A model generated the notes under the pieces. The model saw only the letters and a list, made by a program, of their open reading frames with translations, ran no database searches and was not told where the DNA came from. Made by a program: the position numbers and the translations under genes. Below are positions 1 through 8,099 of a stretch of DNA of 64,000 bases, one piece after another. How positions within the stretch are numbered: the stretch's first letter is position 1; every line of letters begins with the position of its first letter. The DNA is from Candidatus Sodalis pierantonius str. SOPE (lineage in GTDB: Bacteria; Pseudomonadota; Gammaproteobacteria; Enterobacterales; Enterobacteriaceae). The stretch covers positions 3,348,001 to 3,412,000 of the forward strand of contig NZ_CP006568.1 of assembly GCF_000517405.1 (NCBI RefSeq), written 5' to 3'.

Positions 1-75
1 CTGCATCATCTTCTCCACCACCCGCGGATCAACCGGCGTAGTAGCGGAGTAATCAAGATAAATCGGTAATTTCAT
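1..75 (-). CDS. iscS: IscS cysteine desulfurase, 5' end only
   Basis: The first 25 codons are present, starting at an ATG at 75 on the minus strand and running off the window edge. The peptide begins MKLPIYLDYSATTPVDPRV, the well-conserved start of the PLP-dependent cysteine desulfurase that supplies sulfur to the IscU scaffold for iron-sulfur cluster assembly. It lies 66 bp downstream of iscR on the same strand, the normal iscRSUA order. Nothing can be said about the rest of the gene. Confidence 0.9.
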   Translation of the reverse strand, partial: MKLPIYLDYSATTPVDPRVVEKMMQ

Positions 76-141
76 GAAGCGTTAACTCCGGGCATCAATA
101 ACAACGAATGCCCTTATTGTACTCAAGCGCGCAGGTTGACG

Positions 142-621
142 TTAATCGTTTCCTGCGGTCGACCGTTGGCGATTCGGACGACGCGTATCATTATCTTGAC
201 GATCGGCAACATCAAGGATCTCTTCATTACTGACCAGCTCGGCCAGTGTGATGTTGTTAAGAAACTCGCTAATGCGTACGCTAAGATCGCGCCAAAGGGT
301 ATGGGTCAGGCAACGATCGCCGCCTTGACAGCCCTCTTTACCCTGGCAGCGGGTGGCGTCCACCGACTCATCCACGGCGGTGATAATCGCGCCGACGGCA
401 ATCTGATCAGAGTCGCGACCCAGCAAATAACCTCCACCCGGCCCTCGGACGCTCGCCACCAGCTCATGCTTGCGCAGGCGGGAGAAGAGCTGCTCCAAAT
501 AGGAAAGGGAAATGCCTTGGCGCTCGGAAATTTCGGCGAGCGGCACGGGACCCTTGCCGGAGTGTAGGGCGACATCAAGCATGGCGGTAACCGCGTAGCG
601 GCCTTTGGAAGTCAGTCTCAT
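142..621 (-). CDS. iscR: Iron-sulfur cluster regulator IscR
   Basis: Rrf2-family repressor of the isc operon, 159 residues (E. coli 162). It senses cluster status through a [2Fe-2S] cluster. The start at 621 gives the family start MRLTSKGRYAVTAMLDVAL; an in-frame ATG 14 codons upstream adds a non-homologous leader. The winged helix-turn-helix occupies about residues 1-75. The cluster ligands are intact: Cys92, Cys98, Cys104 and His107 in the pattern C-x5-C-x5-C-x2-H. The gene leads iscS on the same strand, and a Type 1 IscR box lies upstream. It appears functional. Confidence 0.97.
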   Translation of the reverse strand: MRLTSKGRYAVTAMLDVALHSGKGPVPLAEISERQGISLSYLEQLFSRLRKHELVASVRGPGGGYLLGRDSDQIAVGAIITAVDESVDATRCQGKEGCQGGDRCLTHTLWRDLSVRISEFLNNITLAELVSNEEILDVADRQDNDTRRPNRQRSTAGND

Positions 622-686
622 GATCAGAATACCGGTGAAAATAACGTAGCAAAAGTCTGCCATTCCTGATTAAAATAATCAACTAT

Positions 687-711
687 TTAACCGAGTAATT
701 TACTCAAGCAT
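687..711. promoter_or_regulatory. Predicted Type 1 IscR binding site
   Basis: This 25 bp partial palindrome lies 66-90 bp upstream of the iscR start. Its core GAGTAATTTACTC matches the Type 1 IscR consensus with the C/G pair of each half-site swapped, and the outer positions mostly fit. On the minus strand the same stretch contains TTGAGT, a possible -35 element, so bound [2Fe-2S]-IscR would block iscR transcription. The arrangement agrees with known IscR autorepression in E. coli. Assigned by eye. Confidence 0.6.
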
Positions 712-821
712 TTATTCCCTTCCGCCGGCTGCTTTTGCAGCGGCCACCGGCGAGAAGCAGTCCTCGGCGGAGGAGGCTAACCGCGTCGAAACCGCGCGGT
801 GTCGCCGACAACAGCTGTTGG

Positions 822-1055
822 CATCCGGGATAGGTCAATCCTGCACGCGGCACCGCCAGCGGCCGGGATGGGCTAAATTCTCCGGGCGCTCGCTGTAGGA
901 ATTCGGAATAGGTCGATACTTAAGGCGAGCGCCGCCGGCGTTCAGAATAAACCCATCCGCCGTGCGGACGCCAACGGCATCCAAACTAAGTCAATCCTCC
1001 AGGTGAGTGCCGCCACGTTCAGAATTAATCATTCCTCCGGGCGAGCGTCGCCGCC
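822..1055. repeat. Imperfect tandem repeat, about 78 bp unit
   Basis: Three to four degenerate units follow each other with a period near 78 bp. The landmark motif AGGTCAATCC or a variant falls at about 832, 910 and 988. In the later units a GCC-rich segment and TTCAGAAT follow. The last partial unit runs into the 3' end of trmJ, so the repeat supplies the final codons of that frame. No coding potential is seen in the repeat. Most of the 400 bp between iscR and trmJ is this material. Confidence 0.55.
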
Positions 1056-1785
1056 ATCCGCAGGGTGCGTTTGCGGCTTTTGCGGATGCTCGATGGAGGT
1101 CAACATTCCACGTAGGATATTCAGCTCCTGGCTTTCCGGCCGCGCGCGATTGAATAGCCGACGCAGCTTGTTCATTACCAGTCCCGGATGGGCGCGACGG
1201 ATGAAACCGGTCGTACTCAGCACATGCTCCAAATGTTGATAAAATCGCTCCAGATCTTCTGCCAGAGGATAAGCCGAAGCGTCCGGCGCCGTTGCGTCCT
1301 GGCGCTGACTTTCCAGCCAGGCGACGCGGACTTCATACGCAAAAATCTGCACCGCCATCGCCAAGTTGAGGGAGCTGTACTCCAGATTGGCCGGGATCTG
1401 GACATGGAAATGGCATTTTTGCAATTCGTCATTGGTCAGGCCAACGCGCTCACGGCCAAACAAGAGCGCTACCGGGGCCTGCGCCGCCGCCTGCACGCTT
1501 TTCACGCCGCTCCAGCATCGGCCAGGGAAGCGTACGCGAACGAGCGCTGGTTCCCACCACCAGGCTACAGCCTGCCAGCGCCTGGTCGAGATGGTCAACC
1601 AGGGTAGCATTGCCGATAATATCACTGGCGCCGGCGGATAAGGCGATGGCCTGTGAATCGGGCTTATGCAGGGGATTGACCAGGTAGAAGTTGTTTAACC
1701 CCATGGTTTTCATCGCGCGGACGGTGGAGCCAATATTGCCGGTATGAGACGTTTCAACCAGTACGATGCGGATATTGTGCAGCAT
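1029..1785 (-). pseudogene. trmJ: tRNA Cm32/Um32 methyltransferase TrmJ, frameshifted
   Basis: TrmJ is a SPOUT-class enzyme that 2'-O-methylates residue 32 of tRNAs. The start at 1785 gives MLHNIRIVLVETSHTGNIGS, clearly TrmJ, and this frame holds to about residue 90 (SRTLPWPML). The homologous remainder (GVKSVQAAA through RARPESQELNILRGML) is in a different frame from about 1510 to 1029. Comparison with the E. coli protein suggests about 11 bp lost after CTGGA, removing the codons for roughly P-R-E-C. The knotted catalytic half is therefore out of frame. The gene keeps its usual place between iscR and suhB, the latter divergent. Confidence 0.9.
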
Positions 1786-1851
1786 AATCTTACAAGTCAG
1801 AGGAAATGTGGGCGATAGGGTAGCATGGCCGTAGGTTTTTTGCTGACGCTC

Positions 1852-1860
1852 TGCTATACT
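1852..1860 (+). promoter_or_regulatory. Extended -10 promoter of suhB
   Basis: TGCTATACT is a strong extended -10 element (TG-n-TATACT) 47 bp upstream of the suhB ATG. No good -35 hexamer is visible at 17 bp spacing, which an extended -10 promoter can tolerate. The predicted start of transcription is near 1867. Confidence 0.55.
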
Positions 1861-1872
1861 CCGCGCCGTTTT

Positions 1873-1884
1873 AGTTCTTTAACA
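1873..1884 (+). promoter_or_regulatory. boxA-like element in suhB leader
   Basis: AGTTCTTTAACA resembles the Nus-factor boxA consensus TGCTCTTTAACA, with mismatches only in the first three bases. It lies in the predicted 5' leader, 23 bp before the suhB start. In E. coli SuhB works with Nus factors and a leader boxA takes part in suhB autoregulation, so the position is meaningful. Identified by eye only. Confidence 0.5.
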
Positions 1885-1906
1885 TCTTAGTTAGTGGACG
1901 ATATCC

Positions 1907-2710
1907 ATGCATCCGATGCTCAACATCGCCATTCGCGCTGCGCGAAAGGCGGGTAATTTAATTGCCAAACATTACGAAACCCCTGATGCCGTCGAAGCCA
2001 GCCAGAAAGGCGACAACGACTTTGTCACTAACGTTGACCGCGAAGCGGAACGTTTGATTGTTGAAGTTATCCGCAAGTCCTACCCGCAGCACGCCATTAT
2101 CGGCGAAGAGAGCGGCGAGCTGGCCGGCGAAGACACCGACGTACAATGGATTATCGACCCACTGGATGGTACCACCAACTTTATCAAGCGTTTCCCCCAC
2201 TTTGCCGTTTCCATTGCCGTGCGCATTAAAGGCCGCACGGAAGTGGCCGTGGTCTACGATCCGATGCGCAATGAGCTATTCACCGCCTCCCGCGGCCAGG
2301 GCGCTCAGTGGAACGGCTACCGCCTGCGCGGCGGTAGCGCACGCGATCTGGATGGCACCATTTTGGCCACCGGTTTTCCTTTCAAGCAGAAACAGCATGC
2401 CAACAGCTATATCGCCTTGGTAAGCAAACTGTTCGTACAGTGCGCGGATTTCCGCCGCACCGGCTCCGCGGCGCTGGATCTTGCCTATGTGGCCGCCGGC
2501 CGCGTGGACGGTTTTTTTGAAATCGGCCTGAAGCCCTGGGACTTTGCCGGCGGTGAATTGCTGGTACGCGAGGCGGGCGGTCTGGTCACTGATTTTACCG
2601 GTGACCATAATCACCTGCTTTCAGGCAATATTGTCGCGGGTAATCCCCGCGTCGTGAAAGCCATGCTTTCGACCATGCGCGACGAGCTGAGCGAAGCACT
2701 GAAGCGCTAA
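1907..2710 (+). CDS. suhB: Inositol monophosphatase / Nus-complex factor SuhB
   Basis: Protein of 267 residues, the same length as E. coli SuhB. It belongs to the Mg-dependent inositol monophosphatase family and also joins the NusA/B/E/G antitermination complex during rRNA synthesis. Metal-binding motifs are intact: GEES around residues 66-69 (Glu67) and DPLDGTTNF from residue 84 (Asp84, Asp87), plus the distal WDFAGGELL near residue 212. The start follows a leader with a boxA-like element. The gene is divergent from trmJ, with a strong hairpin downstream. It appears fully functional. Confidence 0.97.
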   Translation: MHPMLNIAIRAARKAGNLIAKHYETPDAVEASQKGDNDFVTNVDREAERLIVEVIRKSYPQHAIIGEESGELAGEDTDVQWIIDPLDGTTNFIKRFPHFAVSIAVRIKGRTEVAVVYDPMRNELFTASRGQGAQWNGYRLRGGSARDLDGTILATGFPFKQKQHANSYIALVSKLFVQCADFRRTGSAALDLAYVAAGRVDGFFEIGLKPWDFAGGELLVREAGGLVTDFTGDHNHLLSGNIVAGNPRVVKAMLSTMRDELSEALKR

Positions 2711-2718
2711 GCTTTTAT

Positions 2719-2748
2719 CCAGGGCCGGCACATCACCGCCGGCCCTGG
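2719..2748. terminator. Strong hairpin after suhB
   Basis: A perfect 11 bp stem (CCAGGGCCGGC paired with GCCGGCCCTGG) with an 8-nt loop begins 9 bp after the suhB stop. No uridine tract follows, so it may be a 3' stabilising hairpin rather than an intrinsic terminator. Confidence 0.5.
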
Positions 2749-3027
2749 CGTCACGGGCGCAACGCCTGGCGCCGTTCAACAGGTTCTGTATATCGCTCCA
2801 CTCTTTCCGTTGTCGCGCTATTTCCCTCACGTTAACGTTTCCCTATCCAAAATCGCCGTTGCCCCGGTCTGACTTGCCGTTCAGCGCTCCCTCGGGTTCA
2901 TTTTGCCCTTCCCCTCACGCAAGGTCATTCCCATGCCGGTCAAATCGTGGTAGAGAAATCCTCTGGGGGAAAAGCGCCGCGGCGACCTCCCCGATTGTCT
3001 CACCCACGCGTCATTAAGGAGGACTGG
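2749..3027. other. Intergenic region, no gene seen
   Basis: About 280 bp between the suhB hairpin and the idnO remnant. I see no recognisable gene or RNA. In E. coli yfhR and csiE follow suhB. A csiE remnant occurs further on, but nothing like yfhR is visible. Confidence 0.4.
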
Positions 3028-3792
3028 ATGCATAATTTGTTTGATTTAACGGGAAAACGGACGCTCATCACCGGCGGTGCTAGGGGGATTGGGTATCTGC
3101 TGGCCAGCGGCCTCGGCCGCTATGGCGCCAGTGTTATCGTGACGGCGACGACCACGGCGAACGCCGAGCGGGCCGCGGAGCAACTGCGCGCCGAGGGCCT
3201 GGACGCACTGGGCGTGAGCTTTGATATTACCGATGGCGCCGAGGTCAGCCGCGCGATTGAGCAACTGGAATAGCGCCAGGGTCCGATCGACATATTGATC
3301 AATAATGCGGGTATTCAGCGCCGGCATCCGCTGCTGTCGTTCTCCGAAGCCGACTGGGATGAGATTATCAACGTAAACCAGAAAGCGGTATTTCTGGTTT
3401 CTCAACAGGTGGCAAAGCGGATGGTGACGCGCCGCCGAGGCAAAATCATCAACATCGGCTCGATGCAAAGCGAGCTTGCCCGTCCCAACATTACCCCTTA
3501 CGCCGCCGCTAAAGGGGCGGTCAAAATGCTGACCCGTGGGATGTGCGCCGAACTTGCGCCCTACAATATCCAGGTCAACGGTATCGCGCCAGGCTATTTC
3601 AAAACCGAAATGACCACCTCGCTGGCGCAGGACGACGCGTTCAACACCTGGTTATTCCAGCGGACGCCCGCCGGGCGTTGGGGAGACCCCCAGGAATTGA
3701 TCGGCGCGGCGGTGTTCCTTGCCTCCCCCGCCGCCGATTTCGTCAACGGTCATCTGCTGTTTGTCGACGGCGGCATGGCGGCGGTGGTGTAA
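3028..3792 (+). pseudogene. idnO: Gluconate 5-dehydrogenase (IdnO-like), amber-interrupted
   Basis: SDR-family oxidoreductase that reduces 5-ketogluconate to gluconate in L-idonate/gluconate catabolism. The ATG at 3028 has a strong upstream AAGGAGG. The frame gives MHNLFDLTGKRTLITGG, the nucleotide-binding GGARGIG loop, then a single in-frame TAG at 3271-3273 in place of about residue 82. It continues in the same frame with NNAGIQRRHP, SMQSE, the catalytic YAAAK and NGHLLFVDGG to TAA at 3792. The full length would be 254 residues, as in IdnO. No other idn genes are adjacent. The TAG could be read through only with a suppressor tRNA. Confidence 0.88.
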
Positions 3793-3937
3793 TCAGACGC
3801 TAAACGGGCGGATACCGCTTACCATCTCCGGCACCGCGCTGAAATACAGCAGCGCGCCCGCTCCCACCAATAGCACCCCGCCGGCGAGCGCCAGCGTTGT
3901 CCATACCACATTACGCCACAGCGACGGCGCGCGCGGC
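3793..3937 (-). other. Possible tail of an unknown membrane protein
   Basis: On the minus strand a frame ending at TGA 3793 reads LWRNVVWTTLALAGG then VLLVGAGALLYFSAVPEM, a convincing single membrane helix with a short polar tail. It abuts the idnO remnant tail-to-tail and is cut off by the csiE remnant on its 5' side. I do not recognise the family. It may be the last transmembrane segment of a transporter lost by deletion, or a chance open frame. Confidence 0.3.
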
Positions 3938-4495
3938 GTTATCAGCCGTTTCGCGCAGCTTTCCGGTAGAACGTTTCCCCACGAGGGCCCGCTGGCGGAA
4001 CAGCTGTTTTTCCATTTGAGCGCCGCGTTGGAACGCTGCCATTTCCACATGGGCATCGATAGCAGCCTGCAAAGCGAAATAGAGGAAAAATATCCCAGTC
4101 TGCTGCGCGCTACCCGCTCGGCGATGATACCGCTGGAAGCGGAGTATCGTATTCGTTTCAGCCGAGAGGAGATGGGTCTGATTGCGGTCATCTTCGGCGC
4201 CTGGTTGATGCAAGAGACGGATTTGCAGGAAAAGCAGGTGGTGATTTTAAGCCAATCAGTGGGAGAGCAGGAGCGCAAACTGAAGCTGCAAATTCGGGAA
4301 CTGACGCTGTTGCCGCTGAATATCAAATTTCAATCGGTCACCGAGCTTCAGGCGCGCGGCGCGCCGAAAAATACCGTGCTGGTGATTACCCCTTTCCAAA
4401 TGTAATTGCCCTTATACTCACCGCCGCTGCTGCAGGTGCGCATACCGCTGCCGCAGGCGCAGCGCCAGCGGATCCGCGATCTGCTCGAATCCTGA
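3938..4495 (+). pseudogene. csiE: Stationary-phase protein CsiE, 5'-truncated
   Basis: The frame matches the last 170 or so residues of E. coli CsiE (426 residues), including GLIAVIFGAWLMQE, QIRELTLLPLNIKF and the end PLYSPPLL then RIRDLLES. This is the PRD-like and EIIB-like part of a cAMP/sigma-S-induced protein of unclear function. The first 250 residues are missing. A TAA at 4403-4405 interrupts the frame just before the C-terminal segment, which resumes in frame and stops at TGA 4493-4495. csiE lies downstream of suhB in E. coli as well. Confidence 0.8.
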
Positions 4496-4657
4496 ACCCC
4501 GGCTGCGATACTGCCGAGCAGGCGCCGCGTCGCCTGCACGTCCTGACTCAACCTCGGCCCGCGCTGGCCGACTGGCGGCATGTGGCCCGAAAAACGCCGG
4601 GCCGACAATCGGCGGCGCGGGTAGCCCAAGTGCACCTCGGCGCTGCCAGGCCCCCCC

Positions 4658-4681
4658 AAAAAAAAACGGCCCCGCAGGGGG
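4658..4681 (-). terminator. Intrinsic terminator of glyA
   Basis: Read on the minus strand, ACCCCCTGCGGGGCCG is followed by a run of T residues. It lies about 80 bp after the glyA stop and forms a short GC-rich hairpin with a U tract. Confidence 0.75.
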
Positions 4682-4760
4682 TCGGTTAGCAGTTTGTGAC
4701 GGGGGTTATGCCAGCAAGCGCCGTGCAGTCCCCTTGTCTCGTTAAAACCGTCCGGTACCG

Positions 4761-6014
4761 TCAGGCGTAAACGGGATGACGAGCACAGATATCCAGCACT
4801 TTATTTTTAGTCCGTTCAATCACCGCGTCGTCGTTAATATTTTCCAGCACGTCGCACATCCAGCCGGCCAATTCACGCACATCGGCCTCGGTAAAACCGC
4901 GGCGGGTGACCGCCGGCGTGCCGATACGCACCCCAGAGGTAACGAACGGGCTCTTTGGATCGTTCGGCACGCTGTTCTTGTTGACGGTGATATTGGCACG
5001 GCCCAGCGCCGCATCCGCCTCTTTCCCGGTCAGGTTTTTATCTACCAAATCCAGCAAGAACAGGTGATTATCGGTAGCGCCGGAGACGACTTTGAACCCG
5101 CGCGACAAGAAAACTTCCACCATGGCCTTGGCGTTTTTGGCCACCTGCTGCTGGTGGGTTTTGAACGCGGGCTCCATCGCCTCTTTCAGCGCGACCGCCT
5201 TGGCGGCGATCACGTGCATCAACGGACCACCCTGCGCGCCGGGGAACACGGCGGAGTTCAGCTTTTTGTACAGCTCTTCGCTGCCGCCTTTGGCCAGGAT
5301 CAAACCGCCGCGGGGGCCGGCCAGCGTCTTGTGGGTCGTGGTGGTCACCACGTGCGCGTGGGGCACCGGATTCGGATACACGCCGGCGGCGATAAGACCC
5401 GCCACGTGGGCCATATCCACGAACAGATAAGCGCCGATACTGTCGGCGATTTGCCGCATTTTGGCCCAGTTCACCACGCCGGAATAAGCGGAGAAACCAC
5501 CGATAATCATTTTCGGCTGATGGGTTTTCGCCAGTTCGGCCAGCTGCTCATAATCGATATGGCCGCTCTCATCGATACCGTAAGGCACGATATTATACAA
5601 TTTTCCGGAGAAATTGACCGGGGAGCCGTGGGTCAAATGACCGCCGTGCGCCAGATTCATCCCCAGCACGGTATCGCCCGGCTGCAGCAAGGTGGTATAA
5701 ACGGCGAAGTTGGCTTGCGATCCCGAATGCGGCTGAACATTGGCATAATCGGCGCCAAACAGCGCTTTGGCGCGATCGATGGCCAACTGCTCCACCACGT
5801 CGACATATTCACATCCGCCGTAGTAGCGCTTGCCGGGATAGCCTTCCGCGTACTTATTGGTCAACTGTGAGCCCTGGGCCTGCATAACGCGCGGGCTGGT
5901 GTAGTTTTCAGATGCAATCAGTTCAATGTGCTCTTCCTGGCGCACCACTTCCTGCTCCATTGCCTGCCACAGTGCGGCATCATAATCTGCAATGTTCATA
6001 TCACGCTTTAACAT
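4761..6014 (-). CDS. glyA: Serine hydroxymethyltransferase
   Basis: Protein of 417 residues, exactly the E. coli length, beginning MLKRDMNIADYDAALWQ. This PLP enzyme converts serine and tetrahydrofolate to glycine and 5,10-methylene-THF, the main source of one-carbon units. The PLP lysine lies in TTTTHKTLAGPRGG (Lys229 by length). The neighbouring HVAGLIAAG and ITVNKNSVPND motifs are intact. A terminator follows and a PurR box precedes it. It is a clearly functional core gene. Confidence 0.98.
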   Translation of the reverse strand: MLKRDMNIADYDAALWQAMEQEVVRQEEHIELIASENYTSPRVMQAQGSQLTNKYAEGYPGKRYYGGCEYVDVVEQLAIDRAKALFGADYANVQPHSGSQANFAVYTTLLQPGDTVLGMNLAHGGHLTHGSPVNFSGKLYNIVPYGIDESGHIDYEQLAELAKTHQPKMIIGGFSAYSGVVNWAKMRQIADSIGAYLFVDMAHVAGLIAAGVYPNPVPHAHVVTTTTHKTLAGPRGGLILAKGGSEELYKKLNSAVFPGAQGGPLMHVIAAKAVALKEAMEPAFKTHQQQVAKNAKAMVEVFLSRGFKVVSGATDNHLFLLDLVDKNLTGKEADAALGRANITVNKNSVPNDPKSPFVTSGVRIGTPAVTRRGFTEADVRELAGWMCDVLENINDDAVIERTKNKVLDICARHPVYA

Positions 6015-6386
6015 CTGTTTCTCCTGACTCTCAGCTAACCTACTACGGCGATTAAATTAGGGGGAATGACCGGCCGTCAGTGTAATCTTTTTTGCCTCAT
6101 TTCCGAAAGGGTCCAGCGCCGCTTTTTACGCAAACGATTTCCTTTAAACGGCCGCATCCAGCCTGTAGCCGCCCCCCGGGCCACATCGCGAAATATTTTC
6201 ATCGCGAAGGCGGAAAAATTCATGCGCGGTCCCCACGGGCATCCGGTGCGTTGCGCACTCACGGCGCTCACGCTTACCGCCTACGCGTGGGCGTGGCGAT
6301 ATTCCCGAGATGCATCGTGTGCCGCTCCTCGGGCGCCGGCTCAACGGAGTCGGTTTTCCAATGGCTTGGGCCGCCGGCAGCGAGCC
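6015..6386. other. Intergenic region upstream of glyA, with PurR site
   Basis: About 370 bp between glyA and glnB. Apart from the PurR-like operator annotated separately, I see no gene. Open frames here are short and do not resemble known proteins. In E. coli hmp sits near glyA; no trace of it is recognisable here. Confidence 0.5.
6128..6143. promoter_or_regulatory. PurR operator upstream of glyA
   Basis: Read on the minus strand the 16-mer is AGGAAATCGTTTGCGT. It differs by one base from the E. coli glyA PurR operator as I recall it, and fits the ACGCAAACGTTTGCGT consensus. It lies 114-129 bp upstream of the glyA start, consistent with purine-dependent repression of one-carbon supply. Confidence 0.7.
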
Positions 6387-6725
6387 TCAGATGGCTTCTT
6401 CGTCTTGCTCGCCGGTACGGATGCGCACGACGCGGGCGACGTCGAAGACAAAAATTTTGCCGTCGCCGATCTTACCGGTCTGTGCGGTATGCATAATGGT
6501 GTCGACGCAGCTGTCGACGATATCATCCGGTACCACCAGTTCAATTTTCACCTTGGGCAGGAAATCCACCATGTACTCCGCGCCGCGATACAATTCAGTA
6601 TGCCCTTTTTGCCGCCCAAATCCTTTCACTTCGGTTACCGTCATCCCGGTAATGCCGACTTCGGCCAGCGCTTCGCGCACGTCATCCAATTTAAAGGGTT
6701 TGATTATCGCATCAATTTTTTTCAT
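6387..6725 (-). CDS. glnB: Nitrogen regulatory protein P-II
   Basis: Protein of 112 residues, near-identical to E. coli GlnB. The homotrimeric PII signal protein senses 2-oxoglutarate and ATP/ADP, is uridylylated by GlnD, and controls NtrB and GlnE. The T-loop with the uridylylation site Tyr51 (ELYRGAEYMV) is intact, as are the B-loop TGKIGDGKIFV and the C-terminal VIRIRTGE-like segment. It lies 60 bp downstream of glrR on the same strand, the conserved glrR-glnB order. Confidence 0.97.
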   Translation of the reverse strand: MKKIDAIIKPFKLDDVREALAEVGITGMTVTEVKGFGRQKGHTELYRGAEYMVDFLPKVKIELVVPDDIVDSCVDTIMHTAQTGKIGDGKIFVFDVARVVRIRTGEQDEEAI

Positions 6726-6785
6726 TACTTCACCTACTTGGTCGATTACCGGCGCTCGCCGTCGATCATCGGAAACGAGGGCCGA

Positions 6786-8099
6786 TCAATGTTTAAAATC
6801 ATTCGGGTCCAGCGTGTGGCGGGACAAGAGTTTATAAAATTCTGTACGGTTGCGACCAGCCATCCGTGCGGCCTGCGTCACATTTCCGCGGGTTATTTGC
6901 AATAACTTGCGTAAATAGCGCAACTCGAATTGATGGCGCGTCTCGGCGAAGGTCGGCATCACCGTGGTATCATCCGCCAGCGCATCACCGATGACCGGCG
7001 TGGAGGTTAACGCCACACACTGTTCTATCACGTTCACCAGTTGGCGTAGATTACCGGGCCAGCCGGCGGCCACCAGTCGTCTCATGGCATAGGCGGAAAA
7101 ACTGCGCACGAAGGGTTTATGGCGCTGCGCCGCCATACGTAATAAATGCTGCGCCAGCAGGGGTATATCCTCGGCCCGTTCGTGCAAGGGCGGCAGTTTC
7201 AGGCTGACGACATTCAATCGATAATAGAGATCCTCGCGGAACTCCCCCGCCGCCATCGCCTTCGGCAAATCGCGATGGGTAACGGACAAAATGCGCACAT
7301 CGATAGCGCGATCGCTGCCGAGCGGGCGCACCTTGCGCTCTTGCAGCACCCGCAGCAATTTGACCTGCAACGACAGCGGCATATCGCCGATTTCATCAAG
7401 AAATAACGTCCCCCCGTCGGCGGCCTGGAATAACCCTTCACGCTGACTGACCGCGCCGATGAAAGCGCCGCGGGCATGGCCGAACAGTTCGGACTCCAGC
7501 AGCGGCTCCGGTAAGGCGCCGCAGTTTATTGCAACGAACGGGGCATGGGCGCGCGGGCTGGCGGCGTGGATCGCCTTCGCCAAAATCTCTTTGCCGGTGC
7601 CGCTCTGCCCGCTCAGCAGGATGCTGACGTCCGACTGGGCGACCATCTTCGCTTGCTCCAGCAGGCGCAGCATGAGCGGGCTGCGGGTAACGATGGCCTC
7701 CCGCCAGCGTTCATCGCTGGCAGGTTGGGTCAACGCCAGCGCTTCGTCGATGGCGCGATAAAGCGCGTCGCGATCCACCGGTTTGGTCAGAAAACTGAAC
7801 ACCCTTTCCTGGGTCGCCGACACCGCTTCCGGGATCGAGCCGTGGGCGGTGAGTATGATCACCGGCAGGCCGGGCTGCTGCTGTATGGCCTTGAACAGCG
7901 CGATACCGTCCATTTCGTCCATGCGCAAATCGCTGATGACCAAGTCGATTTTATTGCGCAGCAGCTGCCGCAGCGCCTCTGGGCCGTTTTCCGCGGTCGT
8001 GACCGTGAACCCCTCGCTGGTCAGCCTCATGCCCAGCAGCTTCAGCAGGCTGGTATCATCATCCACCAGCAATAAATTGGCGTGTTTGCGCGTTCTCAT
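6786..8099 (-). CDS. glrR: Sigma-54 response regulator GlrR/QseF, variant GAFIGA
   Basis: Protein of 437 residues (E. coli 444). The order is a receiver domain (about 1-120, phospho-acceptor Asp57 in LVISDLRM), an AAA+ sigma-54 interaction domain (about 140-365) with Walker A GQSGTGKE and Walker B LFLDEIGD, and a C-terminal Fis-type HTH ending near 437. In E. coli it activates the sigma-54 promoter of the glmY sRNA. Unusually, the sigma-54 contact loop reads GAFIGA. The threonine codon has become ATC at 7458-7460 (Ile214), which in related activators should impair open-complex formation. The reading frame is otherwise intact. The start overlaps the end of the broken qseG. Confidence 0.93.
   Translation of the reverse strand: MRTRKHANLLLVDDDTSLLKLLGMRLTSEGFTVTTAENGPEALRQLLRNKIDLVISDLRMDEMDGIALFKAIQQQPGLPVIILTAHGSIPEAVSATQERVFSFLTKPVDRDALYRAIDEALALTQPASDERWREAIVTRSPLMLRLLEQAKMVAQSDVSILLSGQSGTGKEILAKAIHAASPRAHAPFVAINCGALPEPLLESELFGHARGAFIGAVSQREGLFQAADGGTLFLDEIGDMPLSLQVKLLRVLQERKVRPLGSDRAIDVRILSVTHRDLPKAMAAGEFREDLYYRLNVVSLKLPPLHERAEDIPLLAQHLLRMAAQRHKPFVRSFSAYAMRRLVAAGWPGNLRQLVNVIEQCVALTSTPVIGDALADDTTVMPTFAETRHQFELRYLRKLLQITRGNVTQAARMAGRNRTEFYKLLSRHTLDPNDFKH

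Noticed and set aside
822..1055. CRISPR array
   Set aside because: Units are contiguous and diverged, with no constant repeat alternating with unique spacers, and no cas genes are present.
3295..3792. Second half of idnO as a separate gene starting at TTG
   Set aside because: It is in the same frame as the first half, lacks the nucleotide-binding part, and has no ribosome-binding site. One TAG separates the halves.
4776..5870. 364-codon open frame on the plus strand opposite glyA
   Set aside because: It is antisense to a perfectly conserved glyA gene, has His/Gln/Arg-rich composition typical of a shadow frame, and has no ribosome-binding site.
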